In this document: piece by piece, positions 33,976 to 41,509 of the stretch
Position numbering within the stretch: the stretch's first letter is position 1
Layout of the letters: the number at the start of each line of letters is the position of its first letter
From: Lachnospiraceae bacterium
Lineage (GTDB): Bacteria > Bacillota > Clostridia > Lachnospirales > Lachnospiraceae
Direction of reading: 5' to 3'
Assembly (NCBI GenBank): GCA_029224965.1
Contig: JAQXVO010000012.1
Coordinates: 21,540-85,539, forward strand
DNA: 64,000 nucleotides
Notes under the pieces: model-generated
What the model was told of the DNA's origin: nothing
Seen by the model: the letters and a program-made list of their open reading frames with translations, nothing else
The model's database searches: none
Position numbers and translations under genes: made by a program

Positions 33976-34760
33976 AACCCGATTTTGAAGTCTATGTAAA
34001 ATCTGTTGAGCATGTTCCGCCCCATCTGCACGAACCTATGGAGCTGGTCTATCTTCGGAGCGGAAGCATGGAAATAGGATGCGGCACCAATCTCTTCCAT
34101 ATGAAGCAGGGCGATCTGGCCCTGATTTTCCCTCAGGTCATCCACCATTATCAGAATATGTCCGGAGAGGAGGGCCACGCCCTCTTCATCCACTCAACTA
34201 CCGACCACTGCCCGCCCTTCCGGGATGCGCTCGAGCGCTATACAGCTCAGGATCCGGTCATTCCCAAGGAGCGGGTTTCCGACGATATCATCCAGGCCCT
34301 GATCTGCCTGGAAAATCTCGACGACCGCCAGGTCTACCACGATGTCCTCATGGACTCCTATCTGCAGATCATCCTGGGGCGGATTTTTCCCATGTTCCAT
34401 TTGGTTCAGAAGGATTCCATGGGAAGCGACGACCTGATCTACCGGACTGTCGAGTACATCGCCCGGAACCATACCCGTGAAGTGACTCTGACTTCCATGG
34501 CAAAGGATCTCTACGTCAGTCCCTACGCCCTGTCCCGGCTCTTCTCCTCGACCTTCCATATGAACTTCAACCGCTATCTGAACCAGACCCGGCTGCGTGA
34601 CTTCGTCCATCTCCTCCGCCTCAGCAACCAGTCCATCACCGAGGCCTGCATGAACGCCGGCTTCGACAGCCAGCGCACCATGAACCGGGTTTTCCGCGAA
34701 GAATACCACATGTCTCCAAGTGAATATCGGAAAGAAATCATCAAGAACAGGATGCAGTAA
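33954..34760 (+). CDS. AraC family transcriptional regulator
   Basis: 268-residue regulator with an N-terminal cupin sensor domain (VPPHLHEPMELVYLRSGSMEIG, where HLHEPMEL is the metal/sugar-binding strand in such proteins) and a C-terminal pair of helix-turn-helix motifs (VTLTSMAKDLYVSPYALSRLF and the conserved MNAGFDSQRTMNRVFREEYHMSPSEYRKE). Such proteins respond to sugars and control nearby carbohydrate genes, but no such gene is next to it. The start region is duplicated upstream and the 3' end is repeated downstream. Confidence 0.93.
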   Translation: MYAIYQNKPDFEVYVKSVEHVPPHLHEPMELVYLRSGSMEIGCGTNLFHMKQGDLALIFPQVIHHYQNMSGEEGHALFIHSTTDHCPPFRDALERYTAQDPVIPKERVSDDIIQALICLENLDDRQVYHDVLMDSYLQIILGRIFPMFHLVQKDSMGSDDLIYRTVEYIARNHTREVTLTSMAKDLYVSPYALSRLFSSTFHMNFNRYLNQTRLRDFVHLLRLSNQSITEACMNAGFDSQRTMNRVFREEYHMSPSEYRKEIIKNRMQ

Positions 34761-34885
34761 AGCTTTCAAGCAAGAGGCGGATTCCATAAGTCTCTCGGGA
34801 AAAAACGGATGCAGTAAAGCTTTCAAGCAAGCGGCGGATTCCATAAGTCTCTTGGAAAAAAACGGATGCATTAAAGCATTCGGAG
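34750..34885 (+). repeat. 57-bp tandem repeat beginning with the AraC stop codon region
   Basis: Units start at 34750, 34807 and 34864 with GGATGCAGTAAAGC; the first contains the last codons and TAA stop of the AraC gene, and later ones are outside it. It looks like tandem duplication of a gene's 3' end. Confidence 0.85.
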
Positions 34886-34936
34886 CTATTCTTCCCTAGC
34901 TGTCAGACGATGTCAGTATCCGTGCGGCCTACAAAA

Positions 34937-35167
34937 TCACTGCATAGATTTCAGCTCCTGTGCCATCTCAATATCATCCGCAGTAACCCGCATATTGGCT
35001 TCAATCGGGTTCTCGCCCGGTTTCTCCACACGAATATCAATGACCGTTCCTTCCGGAAGGCCGCTCAGAAGTACGTTCTGCAAGAAAGCGGCCATCTTGG
35101 GATGGTTGTCCTCAAACCTTTTCTTGAGCTGCATAATCTTAAAAACTGATCCTGGATTTACTGCCAT
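34937..35167 (-). CDS. Conserved small protein of unknown function
   Basis: 76 residues, beginning MAVNPGSVFKIMQLKKRF. I recall similar short proteins in Lachnospiraceae beginning MAxNPGSVFKIM, but no function. It contains no transmembrane segment or signal peptide, has a hydrophobic middle (KMAAFLQNVLLSGLPEGTVIDI) and a charged C-terminus. AAGGAAAA precedes the ATG at 35167. It is 17 bases behind maf and probably cotranscribed. Confidence 0.75.
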   Translation of the reverse strand: MAVNPGSVFKIMQLKKRFEDNHPKMAAFLQNVLLSGLPEGTVIDIRVEKPGENPIEANMRVTADDIEMAQELKSMQ

Positions 35168-35184
35168 ATTATTTTCCTTCTTTC

Positions 35185-35841
35185 TCACCGTAAAACAAAT
35201 TTCTTGATCTCTGCATAAACCCGCGCCAGAGGCAGGCCGACCACATTGTAGTAGTCGCCCTCGATCCGGTCGATGAACTTGCCGAACGTCCCTTGGATTC
35301 CATAGGCTCCGGCCTTGTCCATGGGCTCGGTGCTTTCCGCATAGGCCCGGATCTCCTCATCCGTCATTGGAACGACATGAACAACAGTCTCTTCGTGAAA
35401 TGTAAACCGCTCCGAACTTTCCGGCAGTGCCAACGTCACTCCGGTATAAACCTGGTGACTACGTCCCTGGAGAAGCTTTATCATCCGAAATGCCTCATCA
35501 TGAGAATGGGGCTTGCCCAGGATTTTTCCGTCACAGGAAACCACAGTATCTGCGCCGAGAACCAGAGCCTGGCTGGGATTGAAAACCGGGACAAGGTCTA
35601 TATTTGTCTCGGAAAGGCCTGCCATGGGATCGGAAAAGGAGCTCTCGATCATGTATTCTTCCAGGTGCTCCGCCACATCGCAGGCCTTCTGCCAGGAGAG
35701 TTCTTCGACGACAAGAGCCGGGTCCGTCTCGGTGATTTTCTCTTCGATCCGGCTTTTCACCACGATAGGCTGGATGCCAATCTGCTGGAGAAGCTCCAGC
35801 CGGCGCGGAGATCCCGATGCCAGAATGATCTGTTTTATCAT
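35185..35841 (-). CDS. maf: Maf family nucleotide pyrophosphatase
   Basis: House-cleaning nucleoside-triphosphate pyrophosphatase (dTTP/UTP or modified nucleotides). N-terminal ILASGSPRRLELLQQIG, the catalytic VLGADTVVSCDGKILGKP and GDYYNVVGLPLARVY are all present in 218 residues, slightly longer than usual (about 190) because of an insertion around 55-80 (SSFSDPMAGLSETNIDLVPVFNPS). GAGGC precedes ATG. Confidence 0.95.
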   Translation of the reverse strand: MIKQIILASGSPRRLELLQQIGIQPIVVKSRIEEKITETDPALVVEELSWQKACDVAEHLEEYMIESSFSDPMAGLSETNIDLVPVFNPSQALVLGADTVVSCDGKILGKPHSHDEAFRMIKLLQGRSHQVYTGVTLALPESSERFTFHEETVVHVVPMTDEEIRAYAESTEPMDKAGAYGIQGTFGKFIDRIEGDYYNVVGLPLARVYAEIKKFVLR

Positions 35842-35929
35842 GTTATGCCTCTTTTTCTAAGAGTCTGTCTTCAAACTCTGGTATAATTTTATAAAACTGA
35901 GGAATTTCTTATCGAGTGAACGAAAACTC

Positions 35930-36000
35930 AAATCGAGCGGGTAAACTCACATCACCGGATCGAGCGGGTAAACTCGTATCAAGTGGACGAAAACCGTAAA
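35930..36000. repeat. Short GAGCGGGTAAACTC repeats upstream of the DMT transporter gene
   Basis: ATCGAGCGGGTAAACTC appears twice (about 35934 and 35959) with related ATCGAGTGAACGAAAACTC and ATCAAGTGGACGAAAAC around it, period about 25. Nothing else is seen in the 228-base gap between maf and the transporter. Confidence 0.6.
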
Positions 36001-36069
36001 ACACGAATAAAACCTCTCAGAAATGAGAAAGGCCACAATCGGAATACCTTTTGAAGAAAAGAGTAACAC

Positions 36070-37257
36070 ATGTCGGAAGAAAAAGTTACCAACATAAATA
36101 AAAATGTGTCGTCGGCAGGCATGAATCCGTCCGATCGGAAGACGTCAAAGTCAGATTCACCCAGCTCAAATACAACAGATTTGGTTTCGTCTAGTCTGAA
36201 ACCAGGCAATCTGAAGCCAACAGATCCGGAATCCGACCGTCTGAAATCGGGCAATCCGAAGCTATCCGATCCGGAATCCGCCCGTCTGAAGCCGGGCAGT
36301 CAGTTAAAAGGCTCCATTATCCTTTTTCTCGCTTCCCTGATCTGGGGAACCGCTTTCGTGGCCCAGTCGGTCGGAGCTGAATATATCGGAGGGCTGACCT
36401 TTACTTCCATACGAAGTCTGATCGGCGCCATTTTCCTGATTCCGGTAGCTGTAATCGTCGAAAAAATCAGCCACAGGGGACAATCATCTGCAGCGGCTCC
36501 CGGATTGTCAGAAGGAAATTCATCTGAAGTTGCTCCGGACAAACCAACCTACAAAATCGGCCCGGTCACCAAAGCCGAGCTCAAGGGCGCCCTGATCTGC
36601 GGAACCGCCCTCGCCGCCGCCACCATCTTCCAGCAGTTTGGGATCGGAAATACCACGGTTGCAAAAGCCGGCTTCCTGACTGCGCTTTATGTTATCCTGG
36701 TTCCCATCCTGGGCCTTTTCCTTGGCAGAAAAGTCCGCCCCTACATCTGGTTCTGCGCAGTACTCTCGCTGCTTGGTCTATATTTCCTCTGCCTGGCCGG
36801 AAAATCCGGCGTCGGCTTCACCCTGGGCGACATCCAGGTTCTGATCTGCGCTTTCCTCTTTGCCATCCAGATCATGACCATCGACTATTGGTCCATGCGC
36901 TGCCGGGGCGTCGTCCTTTCCTGCCTTATGTTTTTCGTCGTTGCCATTGAATCCGGCATTCTCATGCTGATTTTCGAGCATCCGACCTTGCCGTCCATTC
37001 TGGAGGCCGGGCCTTCGCTCCTCTATGTGGGCGTCTTTTCCAGCGGCATCGCCTACACCCTGCAGATTATCGGACAGAGAAATCTAAACCCTGCTCTTGC
37101 TTCCCTTCTCATGTGCCTGGAATCTGTGATCTCAGCTATTTCCGGCTGGATCATCCTGGGCCAGGCCATGTCTGCAGCGGAGATCCTTGGAGGCGGGCTC
37201 ATGTTCTTGAGTATTGTGCTGGCCCAGGTCCTGCCATTTCTGAAGAAGAAGGCGTGA
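36070..37257 (+). CDS. EamA/DMT family transporter with long N-terminal extension
   Basis: Polytopic membrane protein, 395 residues. From about residue 78 it has ten membrane segments with two EamA repeats (SIILFLASLIWGTAFVAQSVG and IQVLICAFLFAIQIMTIDYW; GIAYTLQIIGQRNLNPALASLL with the conserved P). It exports or imports a small metabolite, unidentified. The first 77 residues are Ser/Lys/Pro-rich and contain 15-residue repeats encoded by a 45-bp minisatellite (gene positions 36223-36312). The upstream SD is weak, so the true start could be further inside the extension. Confidence 0.88.
   Translation: MSEEKVTNINKNVSSAGMNPSDRKTSKSDSPSSNTTDLVSSSLKPGNLKPTDPESDRLKSGNPKLSDPESARLKPGSQLKGSIILFLASLIWGTAFVAQSVGAEYIGGLTFTSIRSLIGAIFLIPVAVIVEKISHRGQSSAAAPGLSEGNSSEVAPDKPTYKIGPVTKAELKGALICGTALAAATIFQQFGIGNTTVAKAGFLTALYVILVPILGLFLGRKVRPYIWFCAVLSLLGLYFLCLAGKSGVGFTLGDIQVLICAFLFAIQIMTIDYWSMRCRGVVLSCLMFFVVAIESGILMLIFEHPTLPSILEAGPSLLYVGVFSSGIAYTLQIIGQRNLNPALASLLMCLESVISAISGWIILGQAMSAAEILGGGLMFLSIVLAQVLPFLKKKA
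36223..36312 (+). repeat. 45-bp in-frame repeat inside the DMT transporter gene
   Basis: GATCCGGAATCCG occurs at 36223 and 36268; each unit encodes DPES.RLK.G.... and a third, diverged copy precedes them. Length 45 keeps the frame. Confidence 0.8.
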
Positions 37258-37317
37258 TTAGTCTTAAGCATCGCGCTGGCCCAGGATTATGCACTTTCTC
37301 AAAAAGAAGGCTTGAAA
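37205..37317 (+). repeat. 57-bp duplication of the DMT transporter 3' end
   Basis: The segment ending the gene (CTGGCCCAGG at 37219, AAGAAGGCGTGA at the stop) is repeated with divergence after the stop (CTGGCCCAGG at 37276, AAGAAGGCTTGA). The spacing is 57 bases, and the second copy again ends in an in-frame stop. Confidence 0.8.
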
Positions 37318-37391
37318 TCCGAAATCCAGGTGCTCTGCTCCCCTTGATCATCTCAACCTGATTGCCCTTGGGTTGACCTCTGACATCGAGA

Positions 37392-37857
37392 ATTAAGATT
37401 CCCCTTGAAATCGATGTACACATTCGAGGGATCTGGTTAGCATGCAACGGGAATGGAAATTTCTTTCAAAATCGGTGTACACATTCGAAGGATCTGGTTA
37501 GCATACAACGGGATTGAAAATTTATCTCGAAATTGTTGTATAAAAATCCGGAAATACGGCCGTCGTACAACGGGATTTAAAATTTCTTTCAAAATCGGTG
37601 TACAAAATCGTAGAAATTCGGTCATCGTACAACGGGATTTGAAATTTCTTTCAAAATCGGTGTACAAAATCGTAGAAATTCGGTCATCGTACAACGGGAT
37701 TTGAAATTTTCTTCGAGATCGTTGTACAGAGTACCCTAAAATCCGGAAATTTCACAGCGCAATTTGATATTTCCTTCAAAATCGTTGCACAACGACCGTA
37801 AACTCCGATCATCATACAGCGCAATTTGATATTTCCTTCAAAATCGTTGCACAAATT
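37392..37857 (-). repeat. 62-bp dyad-repeat array 3 (eight units)
   Basis: Same family, minus orientation. GTGTAC/GTTGTAC words near 37413, 37474, 37535, 37599, 37659, 37721, 37784 and 37846, spacing 60-64; this array is the least regular. It lies between the DMT transporter and the nuclease-like gene. The remaining 250 bases to that gene are AT-rich with no recognised element. Confidence 0.93.
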
Positions 37858-38108
37858 CAGAAAAAGATATCAAAAAGCAAGTTAGCTATTGAAATCGATA
37901 TAGAAATTCGAGAGAATGTAAGTACTAAGTTGAGATTCACCCCCCGGAATCGAAGTTAAGGCTTAGCCATATCAACCCGGCATTGAAAATCATAATTTCT
38001 GAGCAATCGATGCCGCAACATATCCAATTAACAAATTATTGAGTAAAAAAGACCACAGCTAGAGGCGCTATTCGCAAAGTCATCACTTTTTTGGGAGGGG
38101 GGATATCC

Positions 38109-38936
38109 ATGAAGGAATATTCACTAAAACCAACCGGGCTTTATGATGAAGCCAGGCGAAGAAAGAAGGAACTCGAAGACATTTATTCCGCAGTCAAGCA
38201 AAGAGTTTCCAAGTATCCTGCGGGGAAAATACACGTTGCGAGCATCAGGGGAACACTGCAGTATTATCTCAGAAATGACCCGTCAGATAAGACCGGACGT
38301 TATATTTCCAAAAGGCAGCAGAATAAAATTCAGCATTATCTGCAGAAAAAGTACGATGAAGATGTTCTTAAATTGCTTTCCAATGAGATTGACGAACTGG
38401 AGCGATTTCTTAAGAGAACAGGGAGCGGGGATATTCGTATACAGGAAATATATACCAAGGCACCGGAGGAAATCAGAAAGCTTCTCTGTCCCATTGATAT
38501 GAGGGATACGGATTTCAGGGAAAAATGGATAAGCCTCCCCTTTGAGGGAAAGGAAATTCCTGCTGATGTTCCGTTTTATCAGACAGATAAGGGGGAACGG
38601 GTTCGATCGAAATCTGAACTGAATATTTCCAATGCTCTCTTTCGGCTTGGAATCCCATATAAGTACGAATGTCCGCTCCTGCTTTCCAGCGGGCAGATCA
38701 TTTATCCGGATTTTACTTTATTTGATGCACACCGACGGCAGGAAATGTACTGGGAGCATCGTGGTATGATGGACGACCGGCAGTATGCATCGAATGCGGT
38801 TCAGCGGACTAAGGCCTACCAGAAGTCCGGAATTTTTCCCGGTGACAGGCTGATTTTCACAGAGGAAACATCAGGCAGACCGCTTGGTACAGATGAAATT
38901 GAATCCGTAATCAGGCATTATTTTAAGCCACAGTAA
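38109..38936 (+). CDS. Restriction-endonuclease-fold (PD-(D/E)XK-like) protein of unknown role
   Basis: 275 residues, not assigned to a named family. The C-terminal part suggests a restriction-endonuclease fold: VRSKSELNISNALFRLG (Glu helix), IIYPDFTLFD (Asp strand) and MYWEHRGMMDD (E-x-H/K type). N-terminal two thirds is helical and charged. I recall Lachnospiraceae proteins with YWEHxGMMDD motifs annotated as hypothetical. Its ATG has GGAGGGG in front. It stands alone with a bidirectional terminator after it. Possibly a defence or mobile-element-derived nuclease; this is inference. Confidence 0.7.
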   Translation: MKEYSLKPTGLYDEARRRKKELEDIYSAVKQRVSKYPAGKIHVASIRGTLQYYLRNDPSDKTGRYISKRQQNKIQHYLQKKYDEDVLKLLSNEIDELERFLKRTGSGDIRIQEIYTKAPEEIRKLLCPIDMRDTDFREKWISLPFEGKEIPADVPFYQTDKGERVRSKSELNISNALFRLGIPYKYECPLLLSSGQIIYPDFTLFDAHRRQEMYWEHRGMMDDRQYASNAVQRTKAYQKSGIFPGDRLIFTEETSGRPLGTDEIESVIRHYFKPQ

Positions 38937-39113
38937 AATTGACACCGTGAGTGACTAATGCATGAAAATGATGAATGCATGGTCCTATTAGGAATCAGAA
39001 CAATCAGGATAATGGAAATCAGGATTCCGGATTTCCAGCAAAATCAATATCCAGATCGTCATAGTAAACATTTTTGATGCAAAAAAATTACCTATTCAGT
39101 TTTTGCGAACATT

Positions 39114-39143
39114 AAAAAAGAAGCCCGTCATGGGCTTCTTTTT
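39114..39143 (+). terminator. Terminator after the nuclease-like gene, both directions
   Basis: Stem AGAAGCCC / GGGCTTCT, loop GTCAT, with A-run before and T-run after. It stands 178 bases after the nuclease-like gene and 66 bases from the stop of hypA. Confidence 0.9.
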
Positions 39144-39208
39144 ATCTCATTATATGATTTCGTGTATTTACAAAGCATAACAACAATACGAAGCGTAGCA
39201 ATAATTAG

Positions 39209-39604
39209 TCAAACCAGATTGTCAGCTTCCTGCTCTACAACGCCTTCTTCTCCGTCATCGGTCTCGGCTTCCACTTCCTTGATCAGGCACTCGTTTCCGG
39301 TGATCAGCCAGGTCTCGCCCGAGCCGCAGTAGGGACAGGTTTTTCCGTACTTTACAGTCTCATAGTTCCTCTCGCAGTTGCTGCAGAAGGTAATGGCCTT
39401 GATGGTTTCGAGCTTCAGCTTGGAATCCTTGAGAAGGGGATGCCGGCCCTTGAAGTAGTCCCAGCACTCCTCGAAGTAGTCCGTCATAATACCGGAGACC
39501 TCGCCGACGGACAGCGTCACGGAGCCGTATTTTGTAATATGGTTTTCTTTTGCGGCCTGATCCAGCGTATCCGCCAGATGAAGCACAATTCCCATTTCAT
39601 GCAT
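39209..39604 (-). CDS. hypA: Nickel metallochaperone HypA
   Basis: Delivers nickel to hydrogenase or urease maturation. 131 residues: nickel site at MHEMG (His2), zinc site of two CxxC (Cys74, Cys77, Cys90, Cys93) in the usual spacing. The tail beyond residue 110 is acidic and slightly longer than usual. GAGG precedes ATG. Last gene of a hypB-hypB-hypA run on the minus strand. No hydrogenase is seen nearby. Confidence 0.95.
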   Translation of the reverse strand: MHEMGIVLHLADTLDQAAKENHITKYGSVTLSVGEVSGIMTDYFEECWDYFKGRHPLLKDSKLKLETIKAITFCSNCERNYETVKYGKTCPYCGSGETWLITGNECLIKEVEAETDDGEEGVVEQEADNLV

Positions 39605-39838
39605 GTATCTTTACCTCTATATTGTCTAGGGGGCGGGATATGCAGACAGTTTTCTGACTGCGTAACTTTTTCACTGCTTCATTCCAGTATGTCTGGCTCA
39701 GTAGAACTAAGCTTTCAGTCTGACTTACTCAGTGCCACTGCGTTTTCCATCTCGTCTGAATCAAAGGCACTATATTTACCATCCTGACTCAGCGATATTG
39801 TATTTCCCAGCACGACTAAAATGATTTGTCTCAAACAA

Positions 39839-40498
39839 TTATTTCTTCCAGTCCTCGACTTCCCTGCGAAGATAATCCTCGAAGGCTTCCATGCCCTCAC
39901 CTGTCTTTGCAGAAACCGGGAAAATCTGGACGTCCGGATTCAGAGCCTTTGCCCGTTCCTTGCATTTCTCCAGGTCGAAATCAAAGTAAGGAAGTGCATC
40001 AATCTTTGTGATGACCAGGGCATCTGATTCACGGAACATAAGAGGATATTTGAGAGGCTTATCGTCGCCTTCCGGAACAGAAAGAATCATGACCTTCCGG
40101 CCGGCGCCGGTATCGAATTCAGCCGGACAGATCAAGTTTCCGACATTCTCGAGGAAGATCAGATCCAGGCCCTTGGATCCCATGGCATCCAGTGCTCTCT
40201 GAGTCATGCCGGCATCCATATGGCACATGCCATCGGTATGGGCCTGAATAGAGACCGCACCGTAGGATTCCATCTTCACGGCATCGACATCGGAAGCGAT
40301 ATCGGCTTCCATGACACCGATCTTCATTTCAGACTTCAGATCCGTCACGGTCTCCGAAAGAAGGGTGGTCTTGCCGGATCCGGGGGAAGACATAAGGTTG
40401 ATTAAGAGAGTCCCCTGTTTCTTCATTTCCAGACGAAGCGCATCTGCATCGCGGTCGTTGGATTCGGTGACAGATGCATTGAGTTCAATAACTTTCAT
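39839..40498 (-). CDS. hypB: Nickel-insertion GTPase HypB (copy 1)
   Basis: SIMIBI-class GTPase partnering HypA. 219 residues: P-loop MSSPGSGKTTLL, MEADIASDVDA, the metal-site CHMDAGMTQ, and LIFLENVGNLICPAEFDTGAG, with G3/G4 motif VITKIDALPYFDF. There is no His-rich N-terminal nickel store. It is one of two tandem paralogs. Confidence 0.93.
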   Translation of the reverse strand: MKVIELNASVTESNDRDADALRLEMKKQGTLLINLMSSPGSGKTTLLSETVTDLKSEMKIGVMEADIASDVDAVKMESYGAVSIQAHTDGMCHMDAGMTQRALDAMGSKGLDLIFLENVGNLICPAEFDTGAGRKVMILSVPEGDDKPLKYPLMFRESDALVITKIDALPYFDFDLEKCKERAKALNPDVQIFPVSAKTGEGMEAFEDYLRREVEDWKK

Positions 40499-40537
40499 TC
40501 CATTCTCCTAAGATAACGCCATCTGACGTTCTTTATT

Positions 40538-40600
40538 TCTGGCAGCCTGTTTCTACTGCCTGACAGCCTGTTTCTACTGCCTGGCGGCCTGGTTCTTTTA
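40538..40600. repeat. 21-bp repeat, three copies, between the two hypB genes
   Basis: GCCTGTTTCTACTGCCTGRCA recurs three times in the 170-base gap; the third is diverged. Confidence 0.7.
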
Positions 40601-40668
40601 GATATATTAGGCATTATTCATAAGCTTGCTTATACAGCCTTTATCAACAGACTGGCTTTATTCAGCCC

Positions 40669-41343
40669 TTATTTCCTCGCTGCCTCAATGGCATCAGTCA
40701 GCCACTTGATCCATGCGTCAAAGCCGTCTCCGGTCTTTGCGGAAAGAGGCAGGACCTCCATGTTGGGATTCAGTTCTTTAACATTTTTCTTCAGACGGTC
40801 CAGGTCGAAATCAAAGATCTCTTTGGTATCGTACTTGTTAATGAGAAGAACATCCCCAACCGTAAACATCAGAGGATACTTCAGAGGCTTGTCATCGCCC
40901 TCCGGAACGGACAGGATGACGACTCGCTTATCGGCACCAACATCAAACTCGGCCGGGCAGACCAGATTTCCGACATTCTCAAGGAAGACGAGGTCCAGGT
41001 CATCCAGACCCAGACCGTCGAGTCCGCGCTCAGTCATATCGGCATCCATATGGCAGGATCCGCCGGTATGAAGCTGAATGGCCTTGGCTCCGGCCTCGGA
41101 AACTGCTCTGGCATCGACATCACTGTCAACATCCGCTTCCATAACACCGATCCGGTAGCGGTCTTTCAGGGCCTTGATGGTCCGAACCAGAGTCGTGGTC
41201 TTTCCAGCTCCGGGAGATGCCATCAGGTTGATGAGGAAGACACCTTTGTCCGAAAGCTTCTTCCGGACTTCGGCAGCTACCTTGTCATTGTCTTCAATTA
41301 CTCTTTCCTTGGTTTCAAGGATTTCAAATGCACGATCACTCAT
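40669..41343 (-). CDS. hypB: Nickel-insertion GTPase HypB (copy 2)
   Basis: Second HypB paralog, 224 residues, with MASPGAGKTTTLV, MEADVDSDVDARAV, metal-site SCHMDADMTERG and LVFLENVGNLVCPAEFDVGAD. It resembles copy 1 clearly but with different N-terminus and effector loops, so one may serve another enzyme. Weak SD before the ATG. It lies next to the large flavoprotein gene. Confidence 0.93.
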   Translation of the reverse strand: MSDRAFEILETKERVIEDNDKVAAEVRKKLSDKGVFLINLMASPGAGKTTTLVRTIKALKDRYRIGVMEADVDSDVDARAVSEAGAKAIQLHTGGSCHMDADMTERGLDGLGLDDLDLVFLENVGNLVCPAEFDVGADKRVVILSVPEGDDKPLKYPLMFTVGDVLLINKYDTKEIFDFDLDRLKKNVKELNPNMEVLPLSAKTGDGFDAWIKWLTDAIEAARK

Positions 41344-41509
41344 TTTTTCTGAACTTTCTACAGATAAGCTAACTTCGATTACTTATCAGCTTATTCATCA
41401 ACATAAGCTACTGAATATTTCTGCTTATTCCACAGTCAACCGTTCTTCATAATTCCGCAGGCCTATCCCGGCCTTTGAAGGATTCTAACTCTTACTGCTA
41501 TTATATCTC